Notes: generated by a model not told the origin, from the sequence alone. A stretch of 45,043 nt of DNA from Acidobacteriota bacterium (GCA_015486055.1 WFSJ01000015.1:1-45043); one strand, 5' to 3'; positions 18,498 through 27,631 are shown, numbered from the stretch's first letter. Translations and numbers: made by a program.

Positions 18498-18499
18498 AG

Positions 18500-20038
18500 A
18501 TGAAAAGAAAGATAGAGTGGAAATTTGCCATTATCTTTTTTGTTATTGCCTTTTCCATCTATTTTATGGTTCCCCCTTCAAAGAAGGTAAAACTTGGTCT
18601 TGACCTTAAAGGTGGAATGCACCTTGTTCTTCAAGTGGTTACAGATGATGCAGTTAAGATGGAAAGGGACCAGGAAATTTTGAGGCTTAAATCCCTGCTT
18701 GAAGATGAAGGGATAAAGGTTGGAAGGATTTACGGGAAAGGCATTAATAACATATCCATTGAGGGTATACCTGATACAAGAGAAAGAGATTTTAATGCTG
18801 TTGTTAGGAGTAATTTCAAGGACTGGAATTATTCCAGTGTAGTTGAGGGTAAAGCAGATCTTGCTATGAGGGCCAAGGAAATCTCCAATATAAGGGAGAC
18901 CTCGGTGGAGGAATCTCTTGAGACAATAAGAAGGAGGGTTGACGAGTTCGGGATTGCTGAACCTGTAATCCAAAGGCAAGGGTTGCACGGGGATAAAATA
19001 GTTGTTGAGCTTCCAGGTGTGGACAACCCGAGGAGGGTTAGGTCCCTTATAAAGAATACAGCGCTTCTCGAACTGAAACTCGTAAAAGATGGTCCTTTTC
19101 CAACGAGGGCAGATGCCCTTAAGAAATATGGAGGAAAACTTCCAGAAAACCTTCAGATTCTTCCCAGCAAGGAAGGGGGATATCTTGTGGTGGATAAAAT
19201 TGCATCTGTTACAGGTAGAGATTTGAAGACTGCGAGAAGGTGTGTAGATACATATAATCTTCCTGCAGTTTGTTTCCAGCTAAATGCTGAAGGGGCAAGA
19301 AAATTTGAAAAAGTTACAAGCCAGAACATAGGTCGTCAGCTTGCTATTGTCCTCGACAATGTGATAGAAAGTGCCCCCAACATAAAAGCAACAATATTTG
19401 ATAATGGAATAATAGAAGGCAATTTTACAGCAGATCAGGCGCACGATCTTGCCCTCATTTTAAGAACAGGTTCACTTCCAGCATCAATAAAGATAGTTGA
19501 GGAGAGAACTATTGGTCCATCACTTGGAGCAGATTCCATAAGAAAAGGTCTCAAGGCCTCGATCCTCGCCCTTCTTCTTGTCATGATTTTTATGATTCTC
19601 TATTACAATCTTGCAGGGATAAATGCCACCATAGCTCTCAGTTTGAATATGATAATAATCTTCGGCACATTGGCTTTATTCAGGGCAGCCCTTACACTTC
19701 CGGGAATAGCCGGGATAGTTCTTACCATAGGAATGTCAGTTGATGCCAATGTTCTCATATTTGAAAGGATAAGGGAAGAAATTCGCAATGGAAAGTCTCC
19801 AATTGCCGCAATTGATGTGGGGTTTTCAAGGGCATTCACCACAATCCTCGATGCCAACCTGACGACCATCATTGCCTCAATTTTCCTCTATAACTTTGGA
19901 ACAGGTCCAATAAGGGGGTTTGCCGTCACGCTTATCGTAGGAATTATAGCTTCCATATTCACTGCAGTGTTCGTTTCCAAGGCAATATTTGAACTCATGT
20001 ATTTTGGAAAGAAAAAGGTAGAGAAAATAAGCATATAG
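18500..20038 (+). CDS. secD: Protein translocase subunit SecD
   Basis: SecD with SecF uses the proton gradient to pull exported proteins across the inner membrane. The 512 residues start with one membrane helix, then LGLDLKGGMHLVLQV. A large periplasmic part includes ETIRRRVDEFGIAEP and GRQLAIVLDNVIESAP. Five C-terminal helices carry the RND-like segments (GLKASILALLLVMIFMILYY; GMSVDANVLIFERIREE). It is shorter than E. coli SecD (615) but normal for non-proteobacterial forms. Confidence 0.96.
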   Translation: MKRKIEWKFAIIFFVIAFSIYFMVPPSKKVKLGLDLKGGMHLVLQVVTDDAVKMERDQEILRLKSLLEDEGIKVGRIYGKGINNISIEGIPDTRERDFNAVVRSNFKDWNYSSVVEGKADLAMRAKEISNIRETSVEESLETIRRRVDEFGIAEPVIQRQGLHGDKIVVELPGVDNPRRVRSLIKNTALLELKLVKDGPFPTRADALKKYGGKLPENLQILPSKEGGYLVVDKIASVTGRDLKTARRCVDTYNLPAVCFQLNAEGARKFEKVTSQNIGRQLAIVLDNVIESAPNIKATIFDNGIIEGNFTADQAHDLALILRTGSLPASIKIVEERTIGPSLGADSIRKGLKASILALLLVMIFMILYYNLAGINATIALSLNMIIIFGTLALFRAALTLPGIAGIVLTIGMSVDANVLIFERIREEIRNGKSPIAAIDVGFSRAFTTILDANLTTIIASIFLYNFGTGPIRGFAVTLIVGIIASIFTAVFVSKAIFELMYFGKKKVEKISI

Positions 20039-20048
20039 GAGAAGGAAA

Positions 20049-21194
20049 ATGGTATTATTCAAAAATCCAAGAATAAACTTTCTGAAGGCAAAATATCTTG
20101 CTTTCCTTGTCTCAGGATCGATAATAATAGCAGGGCTGATATTTATAAACAAGAACGGCCTGAATTTTGGAATTGACTTCAAGGGCGGAACCCTTCTTCA
20201 GGCAAAGTTCTCTCATCCTATTAAAATAGGAAATTTGAGGAAAGCGTTGAGAAAAGAGGGATTTTCCTCAGCAGTGATTCAATCAGTTGAAAATTCCGGT
20301 GATGAATACATAATCAGAATTGAAAAAATGGGCAAGGGTGAGGAGGAAGAACATCTCAAGATTGCAAATAAAGTCATGCAGGTTATTATGACCCCTGAAG
20401 AGAGACAGATAGCTAAGAGTAAGCAGAACTTAAATGCTCTATCGGAAGGTGAAATAAGAGATATACTGGGGAAGGCGTTTCCGCAAGAAAAAGCTGCGGA
20501 GTGGTCGAAGAAAATCGGAGAGGTTAAGAAGGAAGAGAAGATAATAAAGAGCTTTGAAGAGCTTTCCGAGGCAGGACTTCCCAGAGCCCCTCTTGATTAT
20601 CTCAAGGATAAAACTTTCTTGGGGAGTATCTCTTTGATGAGGGTTGAATATGTTGGACCTCAGGTTGGGAAGATTTTAAGGCATAAGGCTACTCTTGCCA
20701 CTATCTGGGCACTTTTGGGGATGTTGGTTTACATCGCATTCAGATTTAAATTCCTTTATGGGGTTTCAGCAATCCTTACTCTTGGGCATGATGTTCTTGT
20801 AACCCTCGCATTTATATACTTTCTAAAAATAGTATTCAATCTCCAAATAGTTGCGGCCATTCTAACGATTGTAGGGTATTCTATAAATGACACCATAGTT
20901 ATTTTCGATAGGGTAAGAGAGAATATGCCCGCATTCAGAAAAAAGAAGGAAACAGGCTTCGACGGGCTTTTAAATTCCAGCATAAATCAGACTCTATCTA
21001 GAACAATACTTACTTCTGGAACAACATTGCTTGCTCTTCTTGCTCTTTACATATTCGGGGGGGAAGTTATAAGGGGATTTGCTTTGACAATGCTCATAGG
21101 CGTAGTAGTTGGAACCTATTCCTCGATATATCAATCCTGTGCTTATCTCAGCATTTGGAACAAATTCTACGGGCTCAAAGGACTCTTAAAGTAG
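20049..21194 (+). CDS. secF: Protein translocase subunit SecF
   Basis: Partner of SecD, 381 residues. It shows NFGIDFKGGTLLQAKF, VEYVGPQVG, YSINDTIVIFDRVREN and LSRTILTSGTTLLALLAL. It is about 60 residues longer than E. coli SecF (323). The extra length is a charged segment in the first periplasmic domain, roughly residues 95-190 (MTPEERQIAKSK through LDYLKDKTFLGS). Its start lies 10 nt after secD behind taggagaagg. After the stop no hairpin is visible before the tonB promoter. Confidence 0.95.
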   Translation: MVLFKNPRINFLKAKYLAFLVSGSIIIAGLIFINKNGLNFGIDFKGGTLLQAKFSHPIKIGNLRKALRKEGFSSAVIQSVENSGDEYIIRIEKMGKGEEEEHLKIANKVMQVIMTPEERQIAKSKQNLNALSEGEIRDILGKAFPQEKAAEWSKKIGEVKKEEKIIKSFEELSEAGLPRAPLDYLKDKTFLGSISLMRVEYVGPQVGKILRHKATLATIWALLGMLVYIAFRFKFLYGVSAILTLGHDVLVTLAFIYFLKIVFNLQIVAAILTIVGYSINDTIVIFDRVRENMPAFRKKKETGFDGLLNSSINQTLSRTILTSGTTLLALLALYIFGGEVIRGFALTMLIGVVVGTYSSIYQSCAYLSIWNKFYGLKGLLK

Positions 21195-21226
21195 GATAAA
21201 ATTGGCTAAAAAAAATAGAAATTTTG

Positions 21227-21255
21227 TTGTTTTGGTGGGGAAAATGTGCTATACT
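21227..21255 (+). promoter_or_regulatory. Sigma-70 promoter of tonB-exbB-exbD
   Basis: TTGTTT (21227-21232), a 17-nt spacer, and TATACT (21250-21255). A TG at 21247-21248 makes an extended -10 (TGCTATACT). The predicted start is near 21262, on the aggagg ribosome site, so the leader would be about 10 nt. This is the first likely promoter after the larC-secF string. Confidence 0.65.
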
Positions 21256-21271
21256 AAAAAAGGAGGTAGAT

Positions 21272-22027
21272 ATGTTTACAGAATGGATGATTTCATCAAC
21301 TCCTAAAAAAGATAAAGGGAAAACAGGGCTAATGAGTTTTCTGTCAGTGGTTTTCCACATTATAGTTATCTCAGCTCTGGTTATAATACCCATTCTTTCA
21401 AAAGCCAATCTTCCAAAATACGCTGTAAATGCTGCTTTCTTAGCTCCACCTCCACCTCCACCTCCACCTCCACCTCCAAAGGGAGGGAAGAAAGTGAACA
21501 AGAAACTTCAGGAGAAGCTGAAGCAGCTTAAGAAAGAGCAGCAGAAGCAGCCACAAACCCAGGCCCTTGTTGCCCCTCTTAACATTCCAGAAGAGGAACC
21601 AGAAGAAGCAGATACGGGTTTGCTTCAAGGTCTCCAAGGGATTGGAGAGGGAGTAGAAGGCGGAGTAGAAGGCGGAATTGAGGGAGGAGTTAAAGAGGGA
21701 AGCCTTGTTGATGTTGTAGGAGGAGAAGTAGGTGGAGATCTGGAAAATGCTAAGGTGATTGTTCAGCCGCCCAAAATAATAAAGAGAGTAATTCCAGAAT
21801 ATCCAGAACTTGCAAAGAAAATAAGGGTTCAAGGTATTGTTATACTTCAGTGCATAACAGATATTTATGGAAATGTTGTTAGAATAAAGGTTCTTTCTTC
21901 ACCTCACCCACTTCTTACTAAGGCAGCAATAGATGCCGTAAGGCAGTGGAAGTTTGAGCCGATGGTGATTAATGGGATTCCAAAACCCGTGAAATTTAGC
22001 CTTACTGTCCATTTTAATTTAAAATAA
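21272..22027 (+). CDS. tonB: Energy transducer TonB
   Basis: TonB carries proton-motive energy from ExbBD to outer-membrane receptors. The 251-residue protein has a cytoplasmic start and one membrane helix with the SxxxH motif (SVVFH). A linker holds eleven consecutive prolines, then a Gly/Glu repeat region (GVEGGVEGGIEGG). The C-terminal TonB domain reads RVIPEYPELAKKIRVQGIVIL and then AIDAVRQWKFEPMVINGIPK. I chose ATG 21272 because aggaggtagat precedes it and the promoter lies directly upstream. The frame is open to 21224, but that would run through the promoter. exbB and exbD follow. Confidence 0.94.
   Translation: MFTEWMISSTPKKDKGKTGLMSFLSVVFHIIVISALVIIPILSKANLPKYAVNAAFLAPPPPPPPPPPPKGGKKVNKKLQEKLKQLKKEQQKQPQTQALVAPLNIPEEEPEEADTGLLQGLQGIGEGVEGGVEGGIEGGVKEGSLVDVVGGEVGGDLENAKVIVQPPKIIKRVIPEYPELAKKIRVQGIVILQCITDIYGNVVRIKVLSSPHPLLTKAAIDAVRQWKFEPMVINGIPKPVKFSLTVHFNLK
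21446..21478 (+). repeat. CCACCT hexanucleotide tandem repeat inside tonB
   Basis: Five and a half perfect copies of CCACCT encode the eleven-proline run of the TonB linker. The repeat keeps frame whichever number of units is present, so slippage would change linker length by two prolines per unit without breaking the gene. Confidence 0.95.
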
Positions 22028-22050
22028 AATAAGGAAAAGGGAGGTATAGA

Positions 22051-22728
22051 ATGCAATTAACACCTGCAGAACTGTGGGCAACCATGGGATTAATAGCAAA
22101 AGGGGTTGTAATAACCCTCATAATCCTTTCCATCTGGTCCTTGGCCGTCGGGGTGGAGAGGTTCATTTATTACAGCATAGTAAAGAAGCAGAGTAAGGAA
22201 CTGGCTCCAAAACTTGCCAGACTTTTGAAAGAGGAGAAAGTTGACGAAGCAATAACTCTTTCTACCAGGAGCAAATTTCGCCGTAGCCACCTTGGTAAGG
22301 TTGTTTCAGCTGGCCTTCAAGAATACCAACATCAGAGTGAGCTTGGTGTTTCAATAGAGGCGAGGATTGAAGCTTCTCAGAGAGCGATAGAAAGGGCAAC
22401 GGTAAAGGTTAACAAAGAGCTAAAGAGAGGATTAAATGCGCTTGCCACAATAGCTTCCACCTCTCCGTTCATCGGTCTGTTTGGAACCGTTTTCGGAATA
22501 ATCAATGCTTTCCACAGTATGGCTATTACAGGGGCCGGTGGGATAGGGACAGTGGCCGCAGGGATCGCAGAAGCTCTTGTTACTACAGGAACAGGAATCT
22601 TTGTTGCTGTGCCTGCAGTCTGGTTTTACAACTTCTATCTTTCCCAGGTTGATATTCTCACCGCTGAAATGGCCAATGCCGGGTCGGAGATAATTGATTA
22701 TTTCTCAAGGGAAATGAAGGAAGCATAA
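22051..22728 (+). CDS. exbB: ExbB/TolQ-family proton channel protein
   Basis: The 225 residues have three membrane helices in the ExbB/TolQ/MotA pattern. The conserved segments are TSPFIGLFGTVFGIINAFHSM (about 146-166) and AEALVTTGTGIFVAVPAVWFYN (about 183-204). With ExbD it forms the inner-membrane proton channel that drives TonB. The neighbouring tonB argues for ExbB over TolQ. aagggaggt precedes the ATG. Confidence 0.93.
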   Translation: MQLTPAELWATMGLIAKGVVITLIILSIWSLAVGVERFIYYSIVKKQSKELAPKLARLLKEEKVDEAITLSTRSKFRRSHLGKVVSAGLQEYQHQSELGVSIEARIEASQRAIERATVKVNKELKRGLNALATIASTSPFIGLFGTVFGIINAFHSMAITGAGGIGTVAAGIAEALVTTGTGIFVAVPAVWFYNFYLSQVDILTAEMANAGSEIIDYFSREMKEA

Positions 22729-22740
22729 AGAGGAAATGAT

Positions 22741-23178
22741 ATGGGCACAGAAGTTGGAGCTGGAGTTAAATCTGAACCCAATGTTGTTCCTTTCTGCGAT
22801 GTCCTTTTAGTCCTGCTGATAATCTTCATGATAATTACCCCAATGGTTGCTTCAGGGGTTGTGGTCAGATTGCCTGAGGCCCTGAATACGACAAATCAAC
22901 CTGAACCTTCCAATATGATATATGTTGGTATTGCAATTGATCAGGTAACAAAAAAACCCAGGTATTACATATCCAACAGGGGAAGAATAGAGGAAGTAAA
23001 AATTCTTGATGACCTTGGCCCTAAACTCTCAGAGGATCTGGGATCCATGCCCAATAAGGTTGTTTATCTAAAGGCAGATAAGGAAATTACCTTTGATATC
23101 ATTTCCGATGTTCTTGTTGAGATGAGAAGTGAAGGAATCGAAGTTTTAGGAATCCTCGCGGAAAAGGCAACGGAATAG
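22741..23178 (+). CDS. exbD: ExbD/TolR-family proton channel protein
   Basis: The 145 residues have one membrane helix with the proton-carrying Asp20 in NVVPFCDVLLVLLIIFMIITPM, and a periplasmic domain (VYLKADKEITFDIISDVLVEMRSEGIE). It starts 12 nt after exbB. A lone ExbD next to ExbB and TonB is the minimal Ton motor. It ends 2 nt before the convergent lipid-kinase gene, with no visible terminator between them. Confidence 0.93.
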   Translation: MGTEVGAGVKSEPNVVPFCDVLLVLLIIFMIITPMVASGVVVRLPEALNTTNQPEPSNMIYVGIAIDQVTKKPRYYISNRGRIEEVKILDDLGPKLSEDLGSMPNKVVYLKADKEITFDIISDVLVEMRSEGIEVLGILAEKATE

Positions 23179-23180
23179 AT

Positions 23181-24026
23181 TTACCTTAGAACATTTATGG
23201 CCCTCTTTTTTACCTGAAGAGAAATTGTGGAAAGAAGGGGGCCGCTTTCTCCATCATTATGAGAAAGTTGTGGAGGTTCAAGAAAGATTAATGTTTCTTT
23301 TCTTTTAATTTTCTTGTAAAGACTTAATCTTTCTATTCCCCCTGTAAATAATCTTGGAAAATTTGTTAAGGCATAACTCAAAGGAGGCTTCCTCAGAAAA
23401 ACTATATCAATTAACCCATCTCCTGGCTTGGCCCCGGGTGCTATCCTTGCTTCCCCTCCATATTGGGGGAAATTTGCCAGGGCAATTAGAAAGGCTCTCC
23501 CCTCCTGATCTTCAAATCTGTAGGAAAATTCCTTGAAGCCTATGTAACCCTTCAGACCAGCGATGATATATGGAGAGATACCTCTATTTTTGGAATTTTC
23601 AAACTCATGAGCAATATACCCGTCAAATCCTACTCCCGCAACATTTATAAAATACATTTTCTCATTTATGATTCCGAGGTCTAACCTAAGTTTTTTTGGA
23701 TTGAGGAGCTTTGTGGCAGCTTTTTCAAGGTTTAAAGGGGTTTTAAGGTTCCTTGCCAACCCGTTGCCTGACCCATAGGGCAAAAGCCCGAGGTAAGCAT
23801 GACTCTTGTATAGGTAGGGAAGAATACTATTTACGGTTCCATCACCCCCTGCTGCAAAAACTATTTCTGGAGATAATCTTTCCAGTTCCTCATTAGTTTC
23901 CCTTTTCCCTTTTGTCTTAAGAATTTTTATCTCATATCTTTTAGATAATATCTTTGGTATTGTTTCCCTCAGTTTTTTCCTTGTTCCCGCTTCCGGGTTC
24001 AATAAAAGCACCGCATTTTCTTTCAC
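23181..24026 (-). CDS. Diacylglycerol/lipid kinase family protein (YegS/DgkB-like)
   Basis: The 281-residue protein belongs to the DAGK catalytic family. It opens with NPEAGTRKKL and has the nucleotide-binding GGDGTVNSIL (about residues 59-68), then LLPYGSGNGLARNL and VGFDGYIAHEF, and ends with PLLSTISLQVKKRAINVL. Such enzymes phosphorylate diacylglycerol or related lipids; the substrate cannot be told. The start codon is GTG at 24026, preceded on its strand by aggaaaa. It diverges from the murG-murJ gene with only 35 nt between starts, and converges on exbD. Confidence 0.88.
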   Translation of the reverse strand: MKENAVLLLNPEAGTRKKLRETIPKILSKRYEIKILKTKGKRETNEELERLSPEIVFAAGGDGTVNSILPYLYKSHAYLGLLPYGSGNGLARNLKTPLNLEKAATKLLNPKKLRLDLGIINEKMYFINVAGVGFDGYIAHEFENSKNRGISPYIIAGLKGYIGFKEFSYRFEDQEGRAFLIALANFPQYGGEARIAPGAKPGDGLIDIVFLRKPPLSYALTNFPRLFTGGIERLSLYKKIKRKETLIFLEPPQLSHNDGESGPLLSTISLQVKKRAINVLR

Positions 24027-24061
24027 TTTTCCTATTATAACCTATTTGGTAAGATTAGTTC

Positions 24062-27000
24062 ATGAAGATTGCTTTAAGTGGGGGAGGAACAGGAGGACAT
24101 GTTTATCCTCTTCTTGCTATAGCAGAAATGCTAAGGGGTGAATTTTTCTATTTTGGAACAAGAAAAGGTGCTGAGGCAAAAATTGTTGAAGGGATGGATT
24201 TTATCCCTATCCCTGCAGTTCCTTTTCCCACCTCAAAAAAGGACATACTGGGATTTTTGAAATTCTTATTTGTTCTTCCGATCGGATTTTTTCTGGCCTA
24301 TAAGAAGTTGAGAAAGATCAGGCCTGTGGTGCTTATATCCAGCGGAGGATATGTTTCAGTCCCTGTTGTCCTTGCTTCAAGGCTTCTTTCAATTCCCATA
24401 TTGGTGCATGAGCAAAACCTCATTCCCGGCAGGGCTAACAGAATTTTGTCTTCATTTGCGGATGTGCTCGGAGTAAGCTTTCCGGATACTAAAAAATTTC
24501 TCAAGGGGAGGGTTTATTTTACAGGGTATCCCTTAAGAACCAAGATAAAGAAGATAGAGAAGGAGAAGGCAAGGAAAAAACTCGGATTGCGAAAAGGTGC
24601 ATTTGTAATCCTTGTTACGGGAGGAAGCAGAGGGGCAAGGTCAATAAACAGAGCTGTAGCAAAGCTTTCTCCCAAACTTCTAAAGGAAGGTTACTGGATA
24701 ATTCATTCAACGGGAATAGGAAGTGAAGGCTATAATGCTTATGAAGACACGAAGAAGATACTTTCCGAGGTAGGAACCGAGGGGGATGAGAGATATTTCC
24801 TGAAAGAGTATATCCATGAGATGGAGATAGCCTATTCTGCTGCTGACCTTGTTATATCCAGGGCAGGGGCCGGGACAGTAGAAGAAATAAAAAGGGTGAA
24901 GATCCCGGCAATTCTTGTTCCTAAAATAGGTCTTCCTGGAGAGCATCAGCTATCTAATGCAATTTTCCTTAACAGAGCAGGGGTTGCTGAAATAGCCTTT
25001 GAGGATTATATTGCAGGCCTTTCTACTGAGGTCCTCTTCCAGCATATAAAAAGATTGAAAGAAAAGATAGAAGAGGTAAAAGCCAATTTCTCAAAACTTT
25101 CGGAGGAGAAGCCTGAGATCGGGATTAAGGATTTATTTAAAAACGTTGTTTCAGGAAGGAGGACTAAGAGGAAGAGCTTTTATCTTGTGTGGAGAGGGGA
25201 AAAATATCCCCTTATTTTTTCCAGAAATACAATTTCATCTTCCCTTTTTTCCACAGTTAGGATAAAAGATTTTAGGGGGAAAATAATATTCAGGGTTAAA
25301 GATGGAAAAGGTATATTGGAAGGATATGGAGAAATAGGCAGAAGAGCCAGAATAAACCTCCAGGGTCAGGAGCTGGAATTTGTGGAAGAGGAGGAAGAGA
25401 TAAGGGAAGAAATTCAGAGAAGCTTTAAAGGAAGGTTTGCATCCTCAGCATTTGGCATTCTGATTTCAAGAAGTTTCGGGTTCCTAAGGGAGATATTTAT
25501 AGGGGGATATTTTGGGGCGAGTCTCCAGACCGACATTTTCGCAGTTGCCCTTATGGTTGCGAATTTCTTCAGAAGGGTTGTTGGGGAAAACACTATGGAT
25601 AATGCTTTTCTCCCCACATTTCTCAGGGTTAAACATAGAGGGGGAAATCACTGGAAGCTCGCCTATTCTGTGCTTTCCTTTTTTCTTATTTCCTCTCTTT
25701 CTCTTGTAATCCTTCTCGAAATTACAATTCCCTCCTGGTTCAGGTACATTGCCCCAGGATTTGTTAAGAAAGGAGTTCTTTCTCAAGGGATGGCTCTTAC
25801 AAGGTTAATGCTTCCCTTCCTAATTATTGTTTCTATAGCAGGATGGGGCTCTTCCCTTCTTAAAGCATCTGACAGATTCGCCCATGCCGAGGGCTCAGCA
25901 TCATTTTATAGTCTCGGGATAATTTTCTCAGTCGTTTTTCTCTCATGGAAATTTGGGATTTTTTCCCTTGGGATAGGCGTTCTCGTTGGGGGTGTTCTTC
26001 AGGTCATTTATCTCCTTTTCCTTCTTTCGTCTTCAGAGACTAAAGAAAGATTAGGAAACAGCGGGAAGTTCTCATTTTCCTTTCAGGGAGCTCTGTGGAT
26101 TATTGTTCTTCTTAGCCTCCCAATTCTTTTGGATGTTTCGTTTTCCAAGCTTTCGGATGTGGTTGATAAGATCCTTGCCACGCCTCTTGAAAATGGTGCT
26201 GTTGCAGCTCTTTATTTTGCTGCAATAGTATTCAGGCTTCCAGTAAATGTTATAGGAAATTCAATAAACAATGTTGTGCTTAAGGATTTCTCCTCTAAGC
26301 TTGCATCCAGGCAGAAGGAAGAAACTTTAGGGGTACTTTACAGGGGATTTGAACTTCAGTTCCTGACCCTCCTTCCTGCTACTTTATTCACCTTAGTATT
26401 TGCAAGTCCCATAATTGAGATCCTCTTCAAGAGAGGCGCTTTTGATATGAAAGCTGTTTCGGTAACCTCTGCGTGTCTTGGTTTTTACTCTCTTTCAATA
26501 ATTGCTTGGGGACTAAGCTCCATGGCAGGAAAGATATTCTCTGCCAGACTTGAAACTCATATATCAATGTTTACCAATGCCTCAGCTATAATATTGAATG
26601 TTATTCTCAGCATAATTCTGGTTAGAACTTCCCTGAGTTTTAAAGGCCTTGCATTGGCAACTTCAATTTCTCTTTATTTTGCAGCAATCCTTAGATTTTT
26701 TATACTTTCTTTTAGGATGAAAAGGGATAAGATGGAAATAAAATGGAGAAGGATAGGGAAGTCCTTCTTGAAGTGGTTTACAGCTTCCTTGATAAGCGTG
26801 GGTAGTGGCTATGCATTTTTCAGCTTGCTCCGAGGTATAAGGATAATCTCCCACTTTTTCTCTCTACTTTTGGTCCTTACCCTTTCTTTCACCTTAGCGG
26901 TTGTTTTCTTCGTTCTATTTTACTTCATGACGAAATCATCTGTGAGGAAGAGAAAAAGGGAGACAGTTTCTCCGCTTCTTCTTCCCCCCGAGCAGATGCT

Positions 27001-27631
27001 TGATGCCCTGAGAAGAGAGCCCGAGCCTTACAGGGAAGAGATGGAGCTAAGAACAGAGGCCCTTCTTCGCTCTCCGAACTGGAAGATGAGAAATATTGGG
27101 GTTAAATTAGTTGAAGTATTTGGATATGAAAGATTTAGAGATGTTCTTGAGAAATTTTTGAGGGAGGAAAAAGTTGGCTTTTTAAGGAGGAATTCTGCAA
27201 GGGCGCTTTCCAAACTTTCACCGAGTGAAAAGAGCCTAAAAGCCTTGATTGATGCGTGCAAAGATAATTATTACGAGGTAAGGGCGGAGGCTGCAAGAGG
27301 CATAGGGATTTATGGAATTTCTTCGGAGGATGTAAAGGTGGTGCTTTACAGATTGCTTGAGGATGGAAGATTTGAAGTTAGGATGAGAGCCATTCTTTCT
27401 TTGGCGAGTCTTTTTGGAAAGGAGATTTTCCCAAGGATAAGGAGATTTTATTCTCGGGGAAACTATAAGTTGAGACTTGCCTGCACCGAAGCCATTTGTA
27501 AACTTCTTGAAAGGGGGATGATAACGAAGGAGGAAGCGGAAGAGGAGGGGAAAAAGATAATAGATATAAGTGAGGGTTTTAGTGTCTTGTTTCCTATAAA
27601 GGAAAAGATAGCCGAGTTTAGAGGCAAATAA
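24062..27631 (+). CDS. MurG-MurJ fusion protein with C-terminal HEAT repeats
   Basis: One uninterrupted 1189-codon frame. Residues 1 to about 360 are MurG, the transferase that adds GlcNAc to lipid I: GGGTGGHVYP (7-16), HEQN (116-119), RAGAGTVEEI (from 267) and QLSNA (296-300). Residues about 362-452 are a small, probably beta-rich domain that I cannot assign, ending in an acidic run. Residues about 455-950 are MurJ/MviN, the lipid II flippase: SRSFGFLREIFIGGYFGA, TDIFAVALMVANFFRR and many membrane helices. The second of two closely spaced arginines important in E. coli MurJ is Gly here. Residues about 970-1180 are HEAT-type alpha repeats (YYEVRAEAARGIG; RFEVRMRAILSLASLF). The stop overlaps mraY by one base. 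Fused MurG and MurJ would make lipid II and flip it in one polypeptide. The HEAT tail may dock divisome or elongasome partners; this is inference. Confidence 0.92.
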   Translation: MKIALSGGGTGGHVYPLLAIAEMLRGEFFYFGTRKGAEAKIVEGMDFIPIPAVPFPTSKKDILGFLKFLFVLPIGFFLAYKKLRKIRPVVLISSGGYVSVPVVLASRLLSIPILVHEQNLIPGRANRILSSFADVLGVSFPDTKKFLKGRVYFTGYPLRTKIKKIEKEKARKKLGLRKGAFVILVTGGSRGARSINRAVAKLSPKLLKEGYWIIHSTGIGSEGYNAYEDTKKILSEVGTEGDERYFLKEYIHEMEIAYSAADLVISRAGAGTVEEIKRVKIPAILVPKIGLPGEHQLSNAIFLNRAGVAEIAFEDYIAGLSTEVLFQHIKRLKEKIEEVKANFSKLSEEKPEIGIKDLFKNVVSGRRTKRKSFYLVWRGEKYPLIFSRNTISSSLFSTVRIKDFRGKIIFRVKDGKGILEGYGEIGRRARINLQGQELEFVEEEEEIREEIQRSFKGRFASSAFGILISRSFGFLREIFIGGYFGASLQTDIFAVALMVANFFRRVVGENTMDNAFLPTFLRVKHRGGNHWKLAYSVLSFFLISSLSLVILLEITIPSWFRYIAPGFVKKGVLSQGMALTRLMLPFLIIVSIAGWGSSLLKASDRFAHAEGSASFYSLGIIFSVVFLSWKFGIFSLGIGVLVGGVLQVIYLLFLLSSSETKERLGNSGKFSFSFQGALWIIVLLSLPILLDVSFSKLSDVVDKILATPLENGAVAALYFAAIVFRLPVNVIGNSINNVVLKDFSSKLASRQKEETLGVLYRGFELQFLTLLPATLFTLVFASPIIEILFKRGAFDMKAVSVTSACLGFYSLSIIAWGLSSMAGKIFSARLETHISMFTNASAIILNVILSIILVRTSLSFKGLALATSISLYFAAILRFFILSFRMKRDKMEIKWRRIGKSFLKWFTASLISVGSGYAFFSLLRGIRIISHFFSLLLVLTLSFTLAVVFFVLFYFMTKSSVRKRKRETVSPLLLPPEQMLDALRREPEPYREEMELRTEALLRSPNWKMRNIGVKLVEVFGYERFRDVLEKFLREEKVGFLRRNSARALSKLSPSEKSLKALIDACKDNYYEVRAEAARGIGIYGISSEDVKVVLYRLLEDGRFEVRMRAILSLASLFGKEIFPRIRRFYSRGNYKLRLACTEAICKLLERGMITKEEAEEEGKKIIDISEGFSVLFPIKEKIAEFRGK

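Noticed and set aside
21655-21700. Imperfect 12-bp repeats (ggagtagaaggc type) in tonB as a separate repeat element
   Set aside because: They encode the Gly/Glu-rich linker of TonB with mixed codons and only two near-perfect copies; covered in the tonB entry.
24034-24039. Minus-strand TATAAT in the 35-nt gap between the lipid kinase and murG-murJ genes
   Set aside because: It is a perfect -10 hexamer, but the sequence 16-18 nt upstream is a poor -35 and the transcript would be leaderless. It is not strong enough to call a promoter.
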